The notes under the pieces are model-generated. The model worked only from the letters and a program-made list of their open reading frames with translations, did no database searches and was not told the DNA's origin. A DNA stretch of 13,219 nucleotides from Pochonia chlamydosporia 170 (taxonomy: Eukaryota; Ascomycota; Sordariomycetes; Hypocreales; Clavicipitaceae). The stretch lies in contig NW_019154072.1 of NCBI RefSeq assembly GCF_001653235.2, forward strand, positions 1-13,219, given 5' to 3'. Made by a program: the position numbers and the translations under genes. Below, in pieces: positions 1 to 9,843 of this stretch. The number at the start of each line of letters is the position of its first letter. The first letter of the stretch is position 1.

Positions 1-492
1 AAGGAAGCCCAAAAGGTTCAGCGGCAGAAGAAGGCAGCAGAGCAGAAAGCTCTAGCCCTAGAGAGAAGGAGGCAACGTGAGGCAGAAACAGAGAGGAAGC
101 GGCAGGCAAAAGAAGCCAGACAACAAGAGAGGGAGGAAAATCGGCAGATCCGACGAGATCTCAAGCGCCAGGATCTAGAAATAGCACATAAAATGCAACA
201 TAAAGGACAGGCGGCTTTGGACGGTCGCGAAAAAAGTGCGGATGTTGAGGATGAAATAATCGTCGCTCTTCCACCTACACGGGAGCCACGGGCCGCATGG
301 AAGACGCCAGATCCACCAAGACAAAATGCGAAACGGAAGGCAATAGCCACTCCAAACCGCACTACTAGCCCAAAAAAGCCATTTCTCGTTGTTGAGAATG
401 ATCGGGAGATGGTGGTAGCATTTCGGGACTCTAGGAGGCCGCAGCGCAATAGCAAGCGGCCGCGATGGCTTAAGGACTATGAAATACAATGA
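1..492 (+). pseudogene. C-terminal fragment of a transposase-like protein (probably pogo/Tc5-type DDE_1), cut by the left edge
   Basis: One frame is open from base 1 to the TGA at 490-492, giving 163 residues without an upstream end. The first 60 or so residues are almost pure Lys/Arg/Glu/Gln/Ala, a charged helix or coiled coil. A Pro/Lys/Arg-rich linker follows, and the tail ends RPQRNSKRPRWLKDYEIQ. Fungal DDE_1 (Fot1/pogo/Tc5-like) transposases commonly end this way: after the catalytic domain comes a Lys/Glu-rich helix, then a short basic tail with a final aromatic/basic motif. The catalytic DDE residues would lie to the left, outside the window, so the family call is inference from tail composition. 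A retroelement polyprotein tail is an alternative. No terminal inverted repeat was seen in the next few hundred bases. Whether the upstream part is intact cannot be judged. Confidence 0.45.
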
Positions 493-1338
493 TACGCATC
501 TAGCAGCAGAATTTCATTATATGCTTAATTTTGGATGATTTAGGATCACGATTGTGGACTTGTTGTCAGTTAATGCCTGGAGTGCAAGCGGGAGTAAATC
601 CGGCAGATCACCAGATCCGGCGCATCGCCCGAAAATCCCTTACCCGAATCAATAGTGGTGCGGCCGACATCAATCAAGTTGGTTACGGATACCTCCTATC
701 CAAGCTTCCTCAATCATGCTTCGGCATATGCTTATTCTCTACCCTGGAAAATATGCTGTGTGTCCTAGCAGTTGTTCACTCTACACCTGGCTGTGCTGAA
801 TGCGGGTGGCGGCGCCATGCTTGGATATGCCCTGTTGCTAAGCCGAGAGTGGTAGCGACGGCTGTGTTGTAAGCCATACACAGCTTGGGAATTCCTCAAA
901 ATCAGTGTTTCAACACCACCTTTCGCGAAATGACCTTGCATCTGTGGCGGTCCAGCTAAGGCATCGGCAGTTCGAGACCTATCATCCAGCAATTATTGGC
1001 AATACATTGGCTGCAACTGCCTCATCCGCAGCTCCTAACCCTGCTCACATCATGAATTATCGGCCGCGCTGTACCTCTTCAACTGGCACTTATATTCAAG
1101 TCAGACACGTTCCAATATTCAAATTGTGCGAGTCCTCAGTCCCCTTATGCAGTGAACCTTTATTTGCACACGAGCCTAAATAATCTGCCAAATCCACCAA
1201 ATATTAAATCTCAGAGCTTCCAAATTTCGATGCCACTCAAGCTGCTGTGGAAGGAGCCCAAGACGTTCTCTAATTGGTTTATATCTGAACTGGCCACCAG
1301 TCGAGAACGTCTCTGAAGACTGACGATGTGCTGAAACG
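493..1338. other. gene-free stretch between the transposase tail and the membrane-protein pseudogene
   Basis: Open frames here are short, overlap on both strands and have no recognisable motif or family-like composition, so none is called. No terminal repeat, tRNA or long inverted repeat was noticed except the 10-bp inverted repeat at 1261-1312. The stretch presumably holds the end of the left transposable element and whatever promoter the gene at 1339 once had. Confidence 0.5.
1261..1312. repeat. 10-bp inverted repeat just upstream of the membrane-protein pseudogene
   Basis: AGACGTTCTC at 1261-1270 is matched by its exact reverse complement GAGAACGTCT at 1303-1312, with 32 nt between them. 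It ends 26 nt before the ATG at 1339. Its place suggests a two-half regulatory site or a transcript hairpin, but one such pair is about what chance would give in 13 kb. Confidence 0.35.
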
Positions 1339-3349
1339 ATGATAGCTGCAACAGGTTTATGGACGGATCATTCTAAGCCAACTATGTTGGCATGGACACT
1401 GACCCTACGAGTCAATCATGGCAACTTTCTACTTTCATCCTTAGCCTTACTTGTGACACTGGCCGGTGCGAGCTGCTGGAATATTGCTGCATTTATTCTC
1501 CATGCCTCGAAAGTTCGAGGCTGTGGTGCTAACGCGGTGAGCTTACAACACCAAGTCAGCCTACGAAATTCGCGAAGTCCAATTGGCACGCTGTGGGAGA
1601 TACTTAAGATCCATCGCGCATGGTCTACGAGGCGTCTGCCAGGTCTACTCTCACAAACATGTTCCATCGCAATTCCGGCATTCTTGGTTTTTAGTGGGTT
1701 TGCTATTGCGACAATCTTCACATCAAGTGTTGCTAGCAAGGCGTACAGCAGCGTCATTGCACGGTCAGTGAGGATACCTGCGGCTTCTGGAGCTACAACA
1801 AGAGTGATATTCGCGGATTTGCTGCGCAGAGTGCGAAGATGAGCAACGACACAATTCAAGCTCGAACCTATGTCAGCAACTTTTACGCAGGTGGCTCGCC
1901 TGGCTCTGCTACGACTCGGTCCGTCTTCGTCAAGCCGTCGCTCCCATACACTACCAACCAAACGGCCCCGTGTCCTGTACCAGCAAGTAATCGATGTCTT
2001 CTTGGGTCGAACCTGGCTTACAGCGTGACTACTGACATGCTGGACTCTCAAACAATGCTGGGTATCGACGCTCCCGAACGAGATCGTGTCGCCCTGAAGC
2101 TGAGTGTTACTTGCTCTCCTCTCCGGACAACGGACCTTGTCGAAAAGAGAGAAATCAACAACCGCACCTTTCTAGTCTGGCATCTCGGGATGGTAGGAGA
2201 TGCGGAGCATACATTCTTGTATAACACAGAGACACCTCGTACCGGTGTATCATACAAAATAGCGTGAGTTGTAACACTTCAAGAATCGTCTTTTGGGCCG
2301 ATGGGTCACGTACAACTTGTGACTATTACACAAAGATATTGACATGTGCCAGAACTGTAGCCGCCCTCGCGCCGGGCTTCAATTCTTCCCTGGCAGGGGA
2401 TTGGAAGCCCATCGCCGACTTCAACAGGACCGACGCCCACGTCAGCGTCTTCTTCCTCAGTCAGAACAACCTTGGCTATTTCACACCGGTATCCGACCCA
2501 TGGTTCTCTGCCAACGTCAACGTCAGCGTCGGGTCGATAAACCTGTTTCACACCGATTCCGCAGTTACCACTATAGGCTGCGCTGAACAGTATCAAATGT
2601 GCAATCCGCAGACGGGTACATGCACCAAGCCAGCTGGATATGCTTGGCTGCGGGACTCCATCCTTATAGAGAACGAGAACACTCTAGGTTTGAACTTTGC
2701 ACAACGAGCTACCGCAAGCCGCTTGGTCTTTGCGATCGCATCGACCGGCGCATCCAGCACTGTGCAGGTACTCGGCACGGGTGCCTTGTGGGCCAACAGT
2801 CTCGTATTTAACGGCAACCTGGCTCCGGGCATGCCGGACAATCAGTGGCAGGCTGAGGTGCTGGGCTGGTTCCAAACCAGCCTTGCCCGCATACAGGCGT
2901 ACGTTGTTGACTTTGCTTCAAATGCAGGGAAGCTCGGGGCACTTGGTAGCGTGCTCTCGCCACATGATGGTCAAGATGAGCTTTCCTTGGCGCTTCGACG
3001 ACAATGCCGCAGCCAACTGGTTCAAACCGTAGGCGAAGTTCAAAACTTCAACTTTGTTGGCGTTGCCATCGTCATATGTTTTAGTAGCGCTCTGATTTTA
3101 CTTGACCTTGTACTTGAACCGCTGGTGAGCCTGATGTGTAGGAGACGAAATGCTTGGAGGTGTATCACGGAGAAAGCAAGGCAAGCGGATAATAAGCTGC
3201 ACCTTCTCCGGATGGCTCTTGCTAATAAGAACGGTAGCGACTGGGAACTTGGTAGCCGGGGAGTTCCTGTGCGAAGTGGTCAAGGGGATTTTGAGAGACC
3301 AGTCGTTCATGAGCAGCGTTCGCTAGTTTCATACGAGGTTGGTCGGTAA
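1339..3349 (+). pseudogene. Fungal multi-membrane-segment protein of unknown function, broken by two -1 frameshifts
   Basis: Three consecutive frames read as one protein: 1339 to about 1765 (frame 1), about 1765 to 2250 (frame 3), about 2250 to 3349 (frame 2). Each step is what loss of one base would cause. The first join falls between AYSSVIARS and DTCGFWSYN, the second near an AAAA run at 2256-2259. The N-terminus begins LWTDHSKP, followed by a membrane span (about residues 29-50) and a second (about 107-125). A large ectodomain of roughly 430 residues follows, with many N-x-S/T sites and several Cys. A last span, VGVAIVICFSSALILLDLVL, lies at about 3057-3116, then a cytoplasmic tail with LHLLRMALANK and a SRGVPV motif. 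The architecture and these motifs resemble a widespread Pezizomycotina family with no assigned role that I know of. Introns cannot explain the joins, because any GT-AG pair bridging them is under 30 nt. Sequencing error at either site is the main alternative to true decay. Confidence 0.65.
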
Positions 3350-3393
3350 AGTAGCAATGGCTCACGAATTGGAGTGAAGGCACCAAGGTAGAT

Positions 3394-3579
3394 TTGGTCT
3401 TTTGGATGTTTCCGGTTACAGTTTTAGAGAATGAATGTCTCAGGGCCTTGACATACGTGTTACTTGCCAATGACCATCATTCATTGGGCGAGTTAGAGAG
3501 TTCAATTGCCATATCTCATAGATATCCCATCGATGTCCCCAATTTCAACAGGTCGGAAACGCAGAGCAGTAGCGATTAA
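3394..3579 (+). pseudogene. Possible relic of a STAND/NACHT-type protein (winged-helix-like segment)
   Basis: A short open frame of about 60 codons ends at TAA 3577-3579. It includes CLRALTYVLLAN, then SLGELESSIAIS and PIDVP. In fungal NACHT/NB-ARC proteins the stretch after the ATPase domain often has the form 'aromatic/Leu-rich helix, ...RPLS..EL..A(I/L)AI..', and this frame resembles it. There are no Walker A or B motifs, no ankyrin or WD repeats and no continuation in any frame on either side. It is either a small fragment of such a gene or a chance likeness. No start context is convincing. Confidence 0.2.
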
Positions 3580-3762
3580 ACTGTCTATAAGGCGGGATGT
3601 AGTGGGACATTATGTCACACACTCTCTTCGGCAAAACAACAGCCTCACAGTATGGCTCTATGATGCACGGAATTCCTCCCTTCCCCGGTGTATAATAGCT
3701 AATCCAACATTCCGCATGTGGCCGACGTTGTAAAAGACATGGAGAGCTTCCTAAACATCTTT

Positions 3763-4245
3763 TCAGCCCAGGTCTACATAAAACTTGTTCATACTCTTGG
3801 ACGACCAGATCACATCACGTAATTGTTCCGCAAAAATGTACCAGCTCCCTTCCTCAGGCCCGCAAAGTCCAATAGCATTTCCAACTTCTACGGAAGTCAC
3901 TGCGTCGTCGATGACTCCGGCCAACTTCGGCCTGGAATGTTTTTTCCGGTTTACAGACCTAGCTAACAGTGGGCTTATAAATTCATTCTGCTCTTTAGCC
4001 TTTCATATACGACCACAGCCGCTAGCAAACTTCAGGATCCCGTCCGCTCTCTCAGGGTCAAGTTGGCAAAGTCCAGCGAACACCAGTCGTCTTATGTCTC
4101 CTAGTTCTTTTCGTCCAAAACTCTTTATTCTTTTGAAAATGTCTGTGGGAGAAAGGGCGTTCTCCAGTCCACTTCCAGACACGGTACACATGAGGTTACT
4201 GGATGAGTTATTGAGTTTGCTTAGAAGGTTCGGTCCACGAGATCA
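3763..4245 (-). pseudogene. Decayed gene of unknown family with an in-frame TGA
   Basis: Read on the minus strand, one frame runs from just inside a stop at 4243-4245 to TGA at 3763-3765 and is interrupted only by a TGA at 4003-4005. The residues look like a folded soluble protein. Before the stop: PTDIFKRIKSFGRKELGDIR then LVFAGLCQLDPERADGILKF. After it: PKLAGVIDDAVTSVEV then EGSWYIFAEQLRDVIWSSK and a terminal FYVDLG. The internal TGA is one transition from CGA (Arg), as repeat-induced or deamination-type mutation would produce. I do not recognise the family. Upstream minus-strand frames (4208-4636 and 4733-5074) could be earlier parts after further frameshifts, but no motif joins them. The conclusion rests on the look of the translation, not on homology. 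Confidence 0.35.
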
Positions 4246-5074
4246 TGTTTCTTTGCCAGGTTGCTTTCAGTCCTAAAGTGGGACCGCCCTGAGGAATGGT
4301 CAGTGCCAACGCCTCAAGCGAGCATGGCCTGTGCTTCGGAGGGGTCCGCGGCGTCGGATTTGGTCGAGTTGTTAATTTCGTGCCGACTCTCGAGGTGGGA
4401 AAAACTGTAGATTGCACCTGTCTAGCAATTGGAAAGCCTATTAAACTCATGATAGCTGACTGATTTGTAGATTGTGAGAACTCTGAGATTTGAGAACGTA
4501 TTCTGTTGATGTCGGAAGGCTTCCTCAGCGGAAAAATATCCAACAATTCCAGGAGCGAAAGTGGATTTGCCGTGTTTCGACGATTAATCGCACCCATCGC
4601 GAAGGCGTATTTGCAAATGCTCCCAACTCGACACATCCATCACTAGATGAAACCACAATAAGCAACAGCACATCTGCGCTAGTCGCTGAAAGGCCTTAAC
4701 GACGAAAATGTGTTGCACTCCGTATTTGGGACCTAACACGTAGCGATAATTTTGCACTGCGACCATTTTAGAGTGGTTTCACCGCGACAGTTTACCTGTG
4801 GCGTTGCTAGTTCCAGCAGTTCTGGGTATCTTGCATCAAGGGTTCCAACCTCCATGTTGGCACCACCATGATTACATCTCATTGTTCGTGCAACATAGTG
4901 GCGTTTTAGCATGCAAGGGGAAGCGAATGTGAGAATTGTAGGCAGGAGCTCGGATGCGGGGATATCGCGTGTGGGGAAATCCATGCTGGGGAAAGGGATG
5001 CCGAAGTGTTTACGTCGTGGGTTAGGAGCGGTGGTCCGACAGGGTTCAGCAAATATATTGACCCCGAACATCAC
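4246..5074 (-). other. Minus-strand open frames of unclear status, possibly the upstream part of the decayed gene
   Basis: Two minus-strand frames dominate, 4636-4208 (142 codons) and 5074-4733 (113 codons). The first contains LSLLELLDIFPLRKPSDINR and a Ser/Pro/Thr-rich tail. The second contains FGIPFPSMDFPTRD and ARYPELLELATPQV. They are in different frames, and neither connects by an evident intron to the frame below 4245. No domain is recognised, and either could be a chance frame. Confidence 0.15.
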
Positions 5075-7207
5075 AACCTTGAGATGGTCCTATGAAAGGG
5101 CCGCATGACTAGAAGTCTCAGACTCTGCATTTGATCCGTAGCACTGCTTTGTCCGCCTTATTCGGGCCTTTTAAACCTCCCGTGTCCCCTAAATATATCC
5201 GAATACGAGAACTGTACCGACGTCAACATCGATTAGTTAGGCATAAGAGGCTTTAACGGCGACGACGGGCCTGGGCACAGCAATGTAGGTAGGGCTACTT
5301 TAATGGAAGACGAAGCACACGAATTAGCTCTCCGTCTTTTAGAAGACGGCTGACTTTCGCTGGCCGGCGAGACCTTTTTTCGCTTCCCACCTGCCATGAC
5401 TATCACTTAGGATGGTTTCCTTTAGTTGGGACAAAATACGCGTGTAGATGTGAGAGGCTGAGGCGCGCTTTATTCGACATAAGGGTGCCATACAATTGTC
5501 TACCTAAAGCTAAGGAAGAAAGGAGAAAGCAGGCTCGAGACAAGCCTCGAGCTCGCGACCATATTGCTGCTGCGTGGCAGCTTAGGCGAAATGAAGTACA
5601 CACGTGGGACTGGTCCGGCACAGAAGCTCCGGCCCGGGCAGAGCCGGGTCCACACTCCACAGCGTCGGGCGTAGGCCCGTGATATACGATAGTAAAGTTA
5701 CTATTGTACTTCAACCTGAAAACTATACTTCGTATGATACTTTGAAGTAAAGCTAATAGCACGATAACACAGTACAATAGACAAGTCTGATGCAGTACCT
5801 CGAAGCTGTCGCCGTATGGGACCATACTTGCTTTCGTGATGGCCAGACCTCACCTAAGGCTGTTCTTCCTGTAAGAATCACTTGACGCAGTGGCGATGGT
5901 GTTAAAGTGGGAGCAGTTTTAATGACGATGCAACCCCACATTCTCACCAAAACTCACGAACTTCAACGCACAACATCTTATTAAACCTTCAGTTAAAACG
6001 CCTTAAATTTATTTTCCAGTTTATTTAAGACAAAAATTACCATAATTTAAACTTTTAGCGCTTTTAAATTTCAGGTTATGGAGTATTGAGCAGTTGAAGT
6101 GTAGAGTGCTGAATAACCGTCTAATTTACTAGCAAAAGTGACAAAATAACCAGCACTTTCGCTTTATGTCTACATGACTCTTCAGACTTTTACTCAAAGC
6201 TTTTAAAAATTTAACACAATGCATTTGAGGTAGTAATTAGGCTCTACTTTAAATTAAACCTATTTTACATAAAGGGTGAAGGAGGTCCTGAGAGTAGAAA
6301 TCGTAGCTTTTGGGTGGGTAATTGCGAGTGCATCGTCATTAAAATGCAGTGACTGTACGAAGAGACGTCCTGGAGCCCTGCAAAACAACCAGTCGGTGAC
6401 CGCAACCAGTGTTCTCGACCAATGGACTCCCCCCTGGCAGCGGGTTGTCGTAGTGCGGCTGTGCAGATGCGGGGTCTCCACGGGGTAAATGCAAGCCGAT
6501 AGCACCTCACCAAGCTAGTGCCAAGAATGGTACCACCACGTGCCGCAGTGGCATCGATGTCCTTTCAAGGAAACATGCTACAAACTGGTGGGGGAATGGA
6601 TGACGAGGCATAAATGTGCCAATCCGAACCGTATGCTCCCGTCAATTTGCCGTTCCAGGGGTAGATCCAAGTAAGCCGGTTACTGTCAGCCACAGTCTTC
6701 CATTGTCGAAGACCATTGTTAGAGGCCGGTAACTAGGCTGGTGGGTCTGGTGGGCGGCCGCATTGCGGCCTTCCCTGGCTGTCCCATCTGTTTGAGCCAG
6801 CAAGGGCAGCTACTCTATTACACAATTGCTCCATAGCGTATCTAATGGGTGACCTACATCGCTCAGCGAGCACTCATTCATTCAGGATCTTATCAGATAG
6901 AAGCTGCGGCTCCTCATAGACAGGTGCCCATATGTCACATGCGCTGCTTTGTTCCCAGCACAAGAATATTGGGTTTAGCGCAAACGAAACAGTCTCGAAC
7001 GGAACTATCCTCACGAGATGTTGAAATTGCCGGCAGCGAATTCTTGGAAGACTGATATTTCTTTCGGCCCTGCTTCCTGGTCTCGATGGCGCTAGTGGCA
7101 CGAACGTTCAATTACAGTCGGGCCTTTTAAATTTCTGTTAGTAGGAGTGAGCCCTTAGACCACAAGCCAAATCTCGAAGATCCAACGGGTGCTTTGCTCC
7201 GACTGGC
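5075..7207. other. Long gene-poor stretch
   Basis: No frame longer than about 140 codons is present, and none has a recognisable motif, signal peptide or domain. Short structures seen are a 7-bp-arm hairpin at 5332-5349 (CCGTCTT / AAGACGG), ATAGTAA / TTACTAT near 5690-5705, and GGCCGC / GCGGCC around 6757. All are within what chance allows. The composition changes markedly in the AT-rich patch listed separately. The last few hundred bases presumably hold upstream control sequence of the beta-glucosidase. Confidence 0.5.
5995..6270. other. AT-rich patch
   Basis: By hand count, 5941-6270 is about 31 percent G+C, falling to about 22 percent in 6001-6060, while the flanking DNA is near half G+C. 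The patch holds many TTTAAA-type words, including AATTTAAA and its reverse complement TTTAAATT flanking 6050-6065. It has no open frame. It may be the mutated remnant of a repeat (RIP-like) or a matrix- or nucleosome-free type region. The sequence alone does not decide. Confidence 0.45.
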
Positions 7208-7214
7208 TATATAA
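7208..7214 (+). promoter_or_regulatory. TATA box of the GH3 beta-glucosidase
   Basis: TATATAA lies 78 bp before the first ATG (7293), leaving room for a start about 30 bp downstream and a leader of roughly 50-80 nt. It overlaps GGCTATA (7205-7211), which fits the loose GGC(A/T)4 pattern reported for XlnR/XYR1-type cellulase activators. A single overlapping match is weak evidence for that regulator. Confidence 0.55.
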
Positions 7215-7292
7215 GACCAATGTCGGGCACTCCTGTCAGGAACTCGCGAAGATTATCCATCCACGGCAATTCTGCCCTCCTCTCTGGTTCTC

Positions 7293-9552
7293 ATGCCTCA
7301 CCTCAGACTTCTAAACATGTTTGTTCTCTCGCTGCTTCTCGCTGCCACCACTCCCATTGCATCGGCCGGGAGTAGCCTCCGTGACTCTGGCCTAAGTCCG
7401 TCGTGGGCTGAAGCATACCGTAAGGCGGATACAGCAGTAGCTAAGCTGTCTTTGGACGACAAAGTCGGGCTGGTGACACCCCATGAAAATCCGTGTACAG
7501 GCAACACATCTCCAGCTCAGGCAATTGGATATCCGTCACTCTGTCTTAAAGATTCACCTCTCGGCATCACCGATGCCAATGGCAATGCAACAGCATTCAC
7601 CCCAGGCATAATGGCAGGGTCAACTTGGGATGTGAACCTGATTCGGCAACGCGGCGAATTCCTCGGCGAGGAGTCAAAAGCCGCTGGCATCAACGCTCAA
7701 CTCGGTCCAGTGGCTGGAGCCCTCGGGAAGATTGCACATGCTGGCCGCAACTGGGAAGGTTTCAGCGTTGATCCCTATCTGCAGGGTATCGCAGTTGCAC
7801 ACACTGTCGAGGGAATGCAGGGTGCTGGTGTTCAGGCCGTCACGAAGCACTTCATCGCGAACGAACAGGAGCTGAATCGAGAGACAATCAGCTCAAATGT
7901 CAACGATCGCGTTATCCACGAATTGTACTTATGGCCATTCGCAGATGCCGTCCACTCCAATACGGCGGCCGTAATGTGTTCATACAACAAACTGAACAGC
8001 ACCTGGGCTTGTGAGGACGATCACAGTCTAAACGGTCTACTAAAGACGGAACTCGGATTTCAGGGTTACGTTATTGCAGATTGGGGCGCCCAACACTCTA
8101 CTGAGAAGTCCGCACTCAGCGGTCTAGATATGGCTAGTCCGCGGTACGGTTTGTGGGGGGCTAATTTGACCACCGCGGTTAGCACAGGCAAAGTACCTGT
8201 CGAGCGGTTGAACGACATGGTTCGCCGTATTCTCGCCTCATGGTACTTCTTGAACCAGGATGAAAACTACCCACCCGTCAATATTACTGCTGCCGTAAGG
8301 GGCTCCCATGAGGAGAATGTGCGCGCCGTGGCACGCGACGGTATCGTCCTACTACGAAACAAGGGCAATATTTTACCTCTTTCGAAGCCGAGCTCGCTTG
8401 CGGTCATCGGCTCTGCTTCTGTTCCGAACCCAGATGGTTATAATTCGTGCGGAGAACGTGCGTGCAACAAAGGTGCTCTTGGCATGGGCTGGGGATCTGG
8501 CACCGCTGATTACCCTTATTTTGTAAGCCCCCACGATGCAATCAAGCAGCGCGCGAGCGGTGAAGGCACCACGGTGATCCTCAGTGCAACAGATGATCCG
8601 GTCGAAGGTGCCAAGGCTGCCCAGGGCAAGGACGCCGCAATTGTTGTGATTACATCCGATTCTGGTGAGGAATATATTACAGTTGAAGGCAACCACGGAG
8701 ACCGCAACAACTTGGACCCCTGGCACCAGGGTAATGAGCTAGTGACGGCGGTGGCTGCAGAGAACCCGAACACGATCGTCGTCATCCACAGCGTTGGGCC
8801 AATAATCCTCGAGAAAATTCTCGACAGCCCTGGGGTCAAGGCCATCGTGTGGGCTGGCCTACCCAGCTCAGAAAGTGGAAATGCCTTGGTCGATATCCTC
8901 TACGGTGAAACATCTCCCTCCGGGAAGCTCCCATACACAATTGCCCGAAATGAATCCGATTACCCGGCTATGATAGTCACCACGGATAACGACGACTTCG
9001 TTGAGGGTCTGTACATTGACTATCGACATTTTGACGCCAAGGAGATTGTGCCGCGATACGAGTTTGGATACGGACTCTGTAAGTCTTATCGTAATGCAGC
9101 TTAATGAAATCAGCTGACGATTGTTAGCGTACACTAGCTTTGATTATAGTAACATCCAGGCGAACTCAACCGCTAGGGCTGGTCCTGCCTCTGGTGAAGT
9201 CATCCCGGGAGGTCGGGCGGACTTATGGGGGGATGTCGCCACAGTTACGTGCACCGTAACGAACAATGGCTCGGTAGCAGGAGCGGAAGTCGTGCAACTT
9301 TACATCAGCATGCCTTCGACCGCACCTGAAGCCCCGCCGCGTCAACTACGTGGTTTCGCCAAGCTACGCTTAGAACCTGGTGGCAGCGAGATGGCAGTGT
9401 TCAAGCTGCGACGCCGTGACTTGAGTTTCTGGGATGTATCATCCCAGGAGTGGGTCTTGCCGGATGGCAGCTTTGGTGTCTTTCTCGGCGCCAGTTCTCG
9501 CGACATCAGGTTAACTGGCTCAATCTCGACGACAACTCCTGTCTACGCGTAG
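7293..9552 (+). CDS. Secreted GH3 beta-glucosidase (Cel3A-like), join(7293..9078,9128..9552), 736 aa
   Basis: This enzyme releases glucose from the non-reducing ends of cellobiose and cello-oligosaccharides by a retaining mechanism, outside the cell. Residues 1-25 form a signal peptide (MFVLSLLLAATTPIASA, predicted cut after A25). The GH3 N-terminal barrel carries KDSPLGI (D87), GRNWEGF (151-157), KH (185-186), CSYNKLNSTW and YVIADWGAQ, where D263 is the expected nucleophile. The C-terminal sandwich carries SDSGEEYITVEGNHGDRNN, where E459 is the expected acid/base. The usual SGEGY here reads SGEEY. After YEFGYGLSYTSFDY comes a fibronectin-III-like domain (about 634-728: TNNGSVAGAEVVQLYI, RQLRGFAKL, LPDGSFGVFLGASSRD). 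The length matches fungal Cel3A enzymes of about 740 aa. The first ATG has a poor context. The ATG at 7317 (M9) has A at -3 and would still give a full signal peptide. The gene has no intact neighbour and its own TATA box. Confidence 0.96.
9079..9127 (+). other. Spliceosomal intron of the GH3 gene, 49 nt
   Basis: The donor is GTAAGT at 9079, the branch point CTGAC at 9114-9118 and the acceptor TTAG ending at 9127. Splicing turns GLC-KSYRNAA-stop into GYGLSYTSFDYS, restoring the conserved GH3 junction before the fibronectin-III-like domain. It falls inside the Ser596 codon. Retention would add nine codons and a stop at 9102-9104, removing that domain. Confidence 0.95.
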
Positions 9553-9734
9553 TTGACTACGAGGGGCCGCGGATAGGATATACAATGGGGGTAAAGCGCA
9601 GCTTTTGCAGTTTACAGAAGGGGGATTTTATAGGGGCCTGTCCCCAGCCCCCCTAGCCACACTACGTTCGAATGTTATAGTACTTGATTTCTTACAGTAT
9701 AGTGTCGCACATCAGGCTGTCAGGTATCACGACT

Positions 9735-9816
9735 TCAAGACGGGGTAAGTCGTTGCTTTTTACAATGCTACAATGCCGCGTCGCGGCATTGTATCACCAA
9801 CGACTCCTGGTCTTGA
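9735..9816. repeat. Long imperfect palindrome with a perfect 12-bp core
   Basis: The core has arms TACAATGCCGCG (9769-9780) and CGCGGCATTGTA (9782-9793) around a single T at 9781. Further out, AGTCGTTG (9748-9755) pairs with CAACGACT (9798-9805), and TCAAGAC (9735-9741) pairs with GTCTTGA (9810-9816). The left arm carries an 8-bp tandem duplication, TACAATGC at 9761-9768 and again at 9769-9776. Without it the two sides would be almost equally spaced. It could be a fold-back or miniature transposon remnant, or a source of a hairpin transcript. No coding frame crosses it. Confidence 0.85.
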
Positions 9817-9843
9817 GATTGTGTCAGATATGGTTACTTATTA

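Noticed and set aside
531..872. 113-codon plus-strand frame after the transposase tail
   Set aside because: There is no recognisable domain and a weak start. The antisense frame is similarly open and equally featureless.
1760..1790. An intron explaining the first frame change in the membrane-protein gene
   Set aside because: The only GT-AG pair that fits is about 26 nt, too short to splice, and the flanking residues already continue the family pattern on both sides.
5485..5682. Basic open frame beginning PKAKEERRKQARDKP
   Set aside because: It is short, its composition comes from local GC-rich repeats (CTCGAG, CCGGG words), and no family or continuation was recognised.
6265..6513. Three overlapping open frames of 70-82 codons on both strands
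   Set aside because: They overlap on both strands, have no motif or intron signals, and look like chance frames next to the AT-rich patch.
6757..6771. GGCCGC-ATT-GCGGCC palindrome
   Set aside because: Six-bp arms are expected by chance in a window this long, and nothing nearby gives it a role.
5162..7131. 14-bp direct repeat TCGGGCCTTTTAAA at 5162-5175 and 7118-7131
   Set aside because: A single 14-bp match between two places in 13 kb is close to chance expectation, and the flanks do not match.
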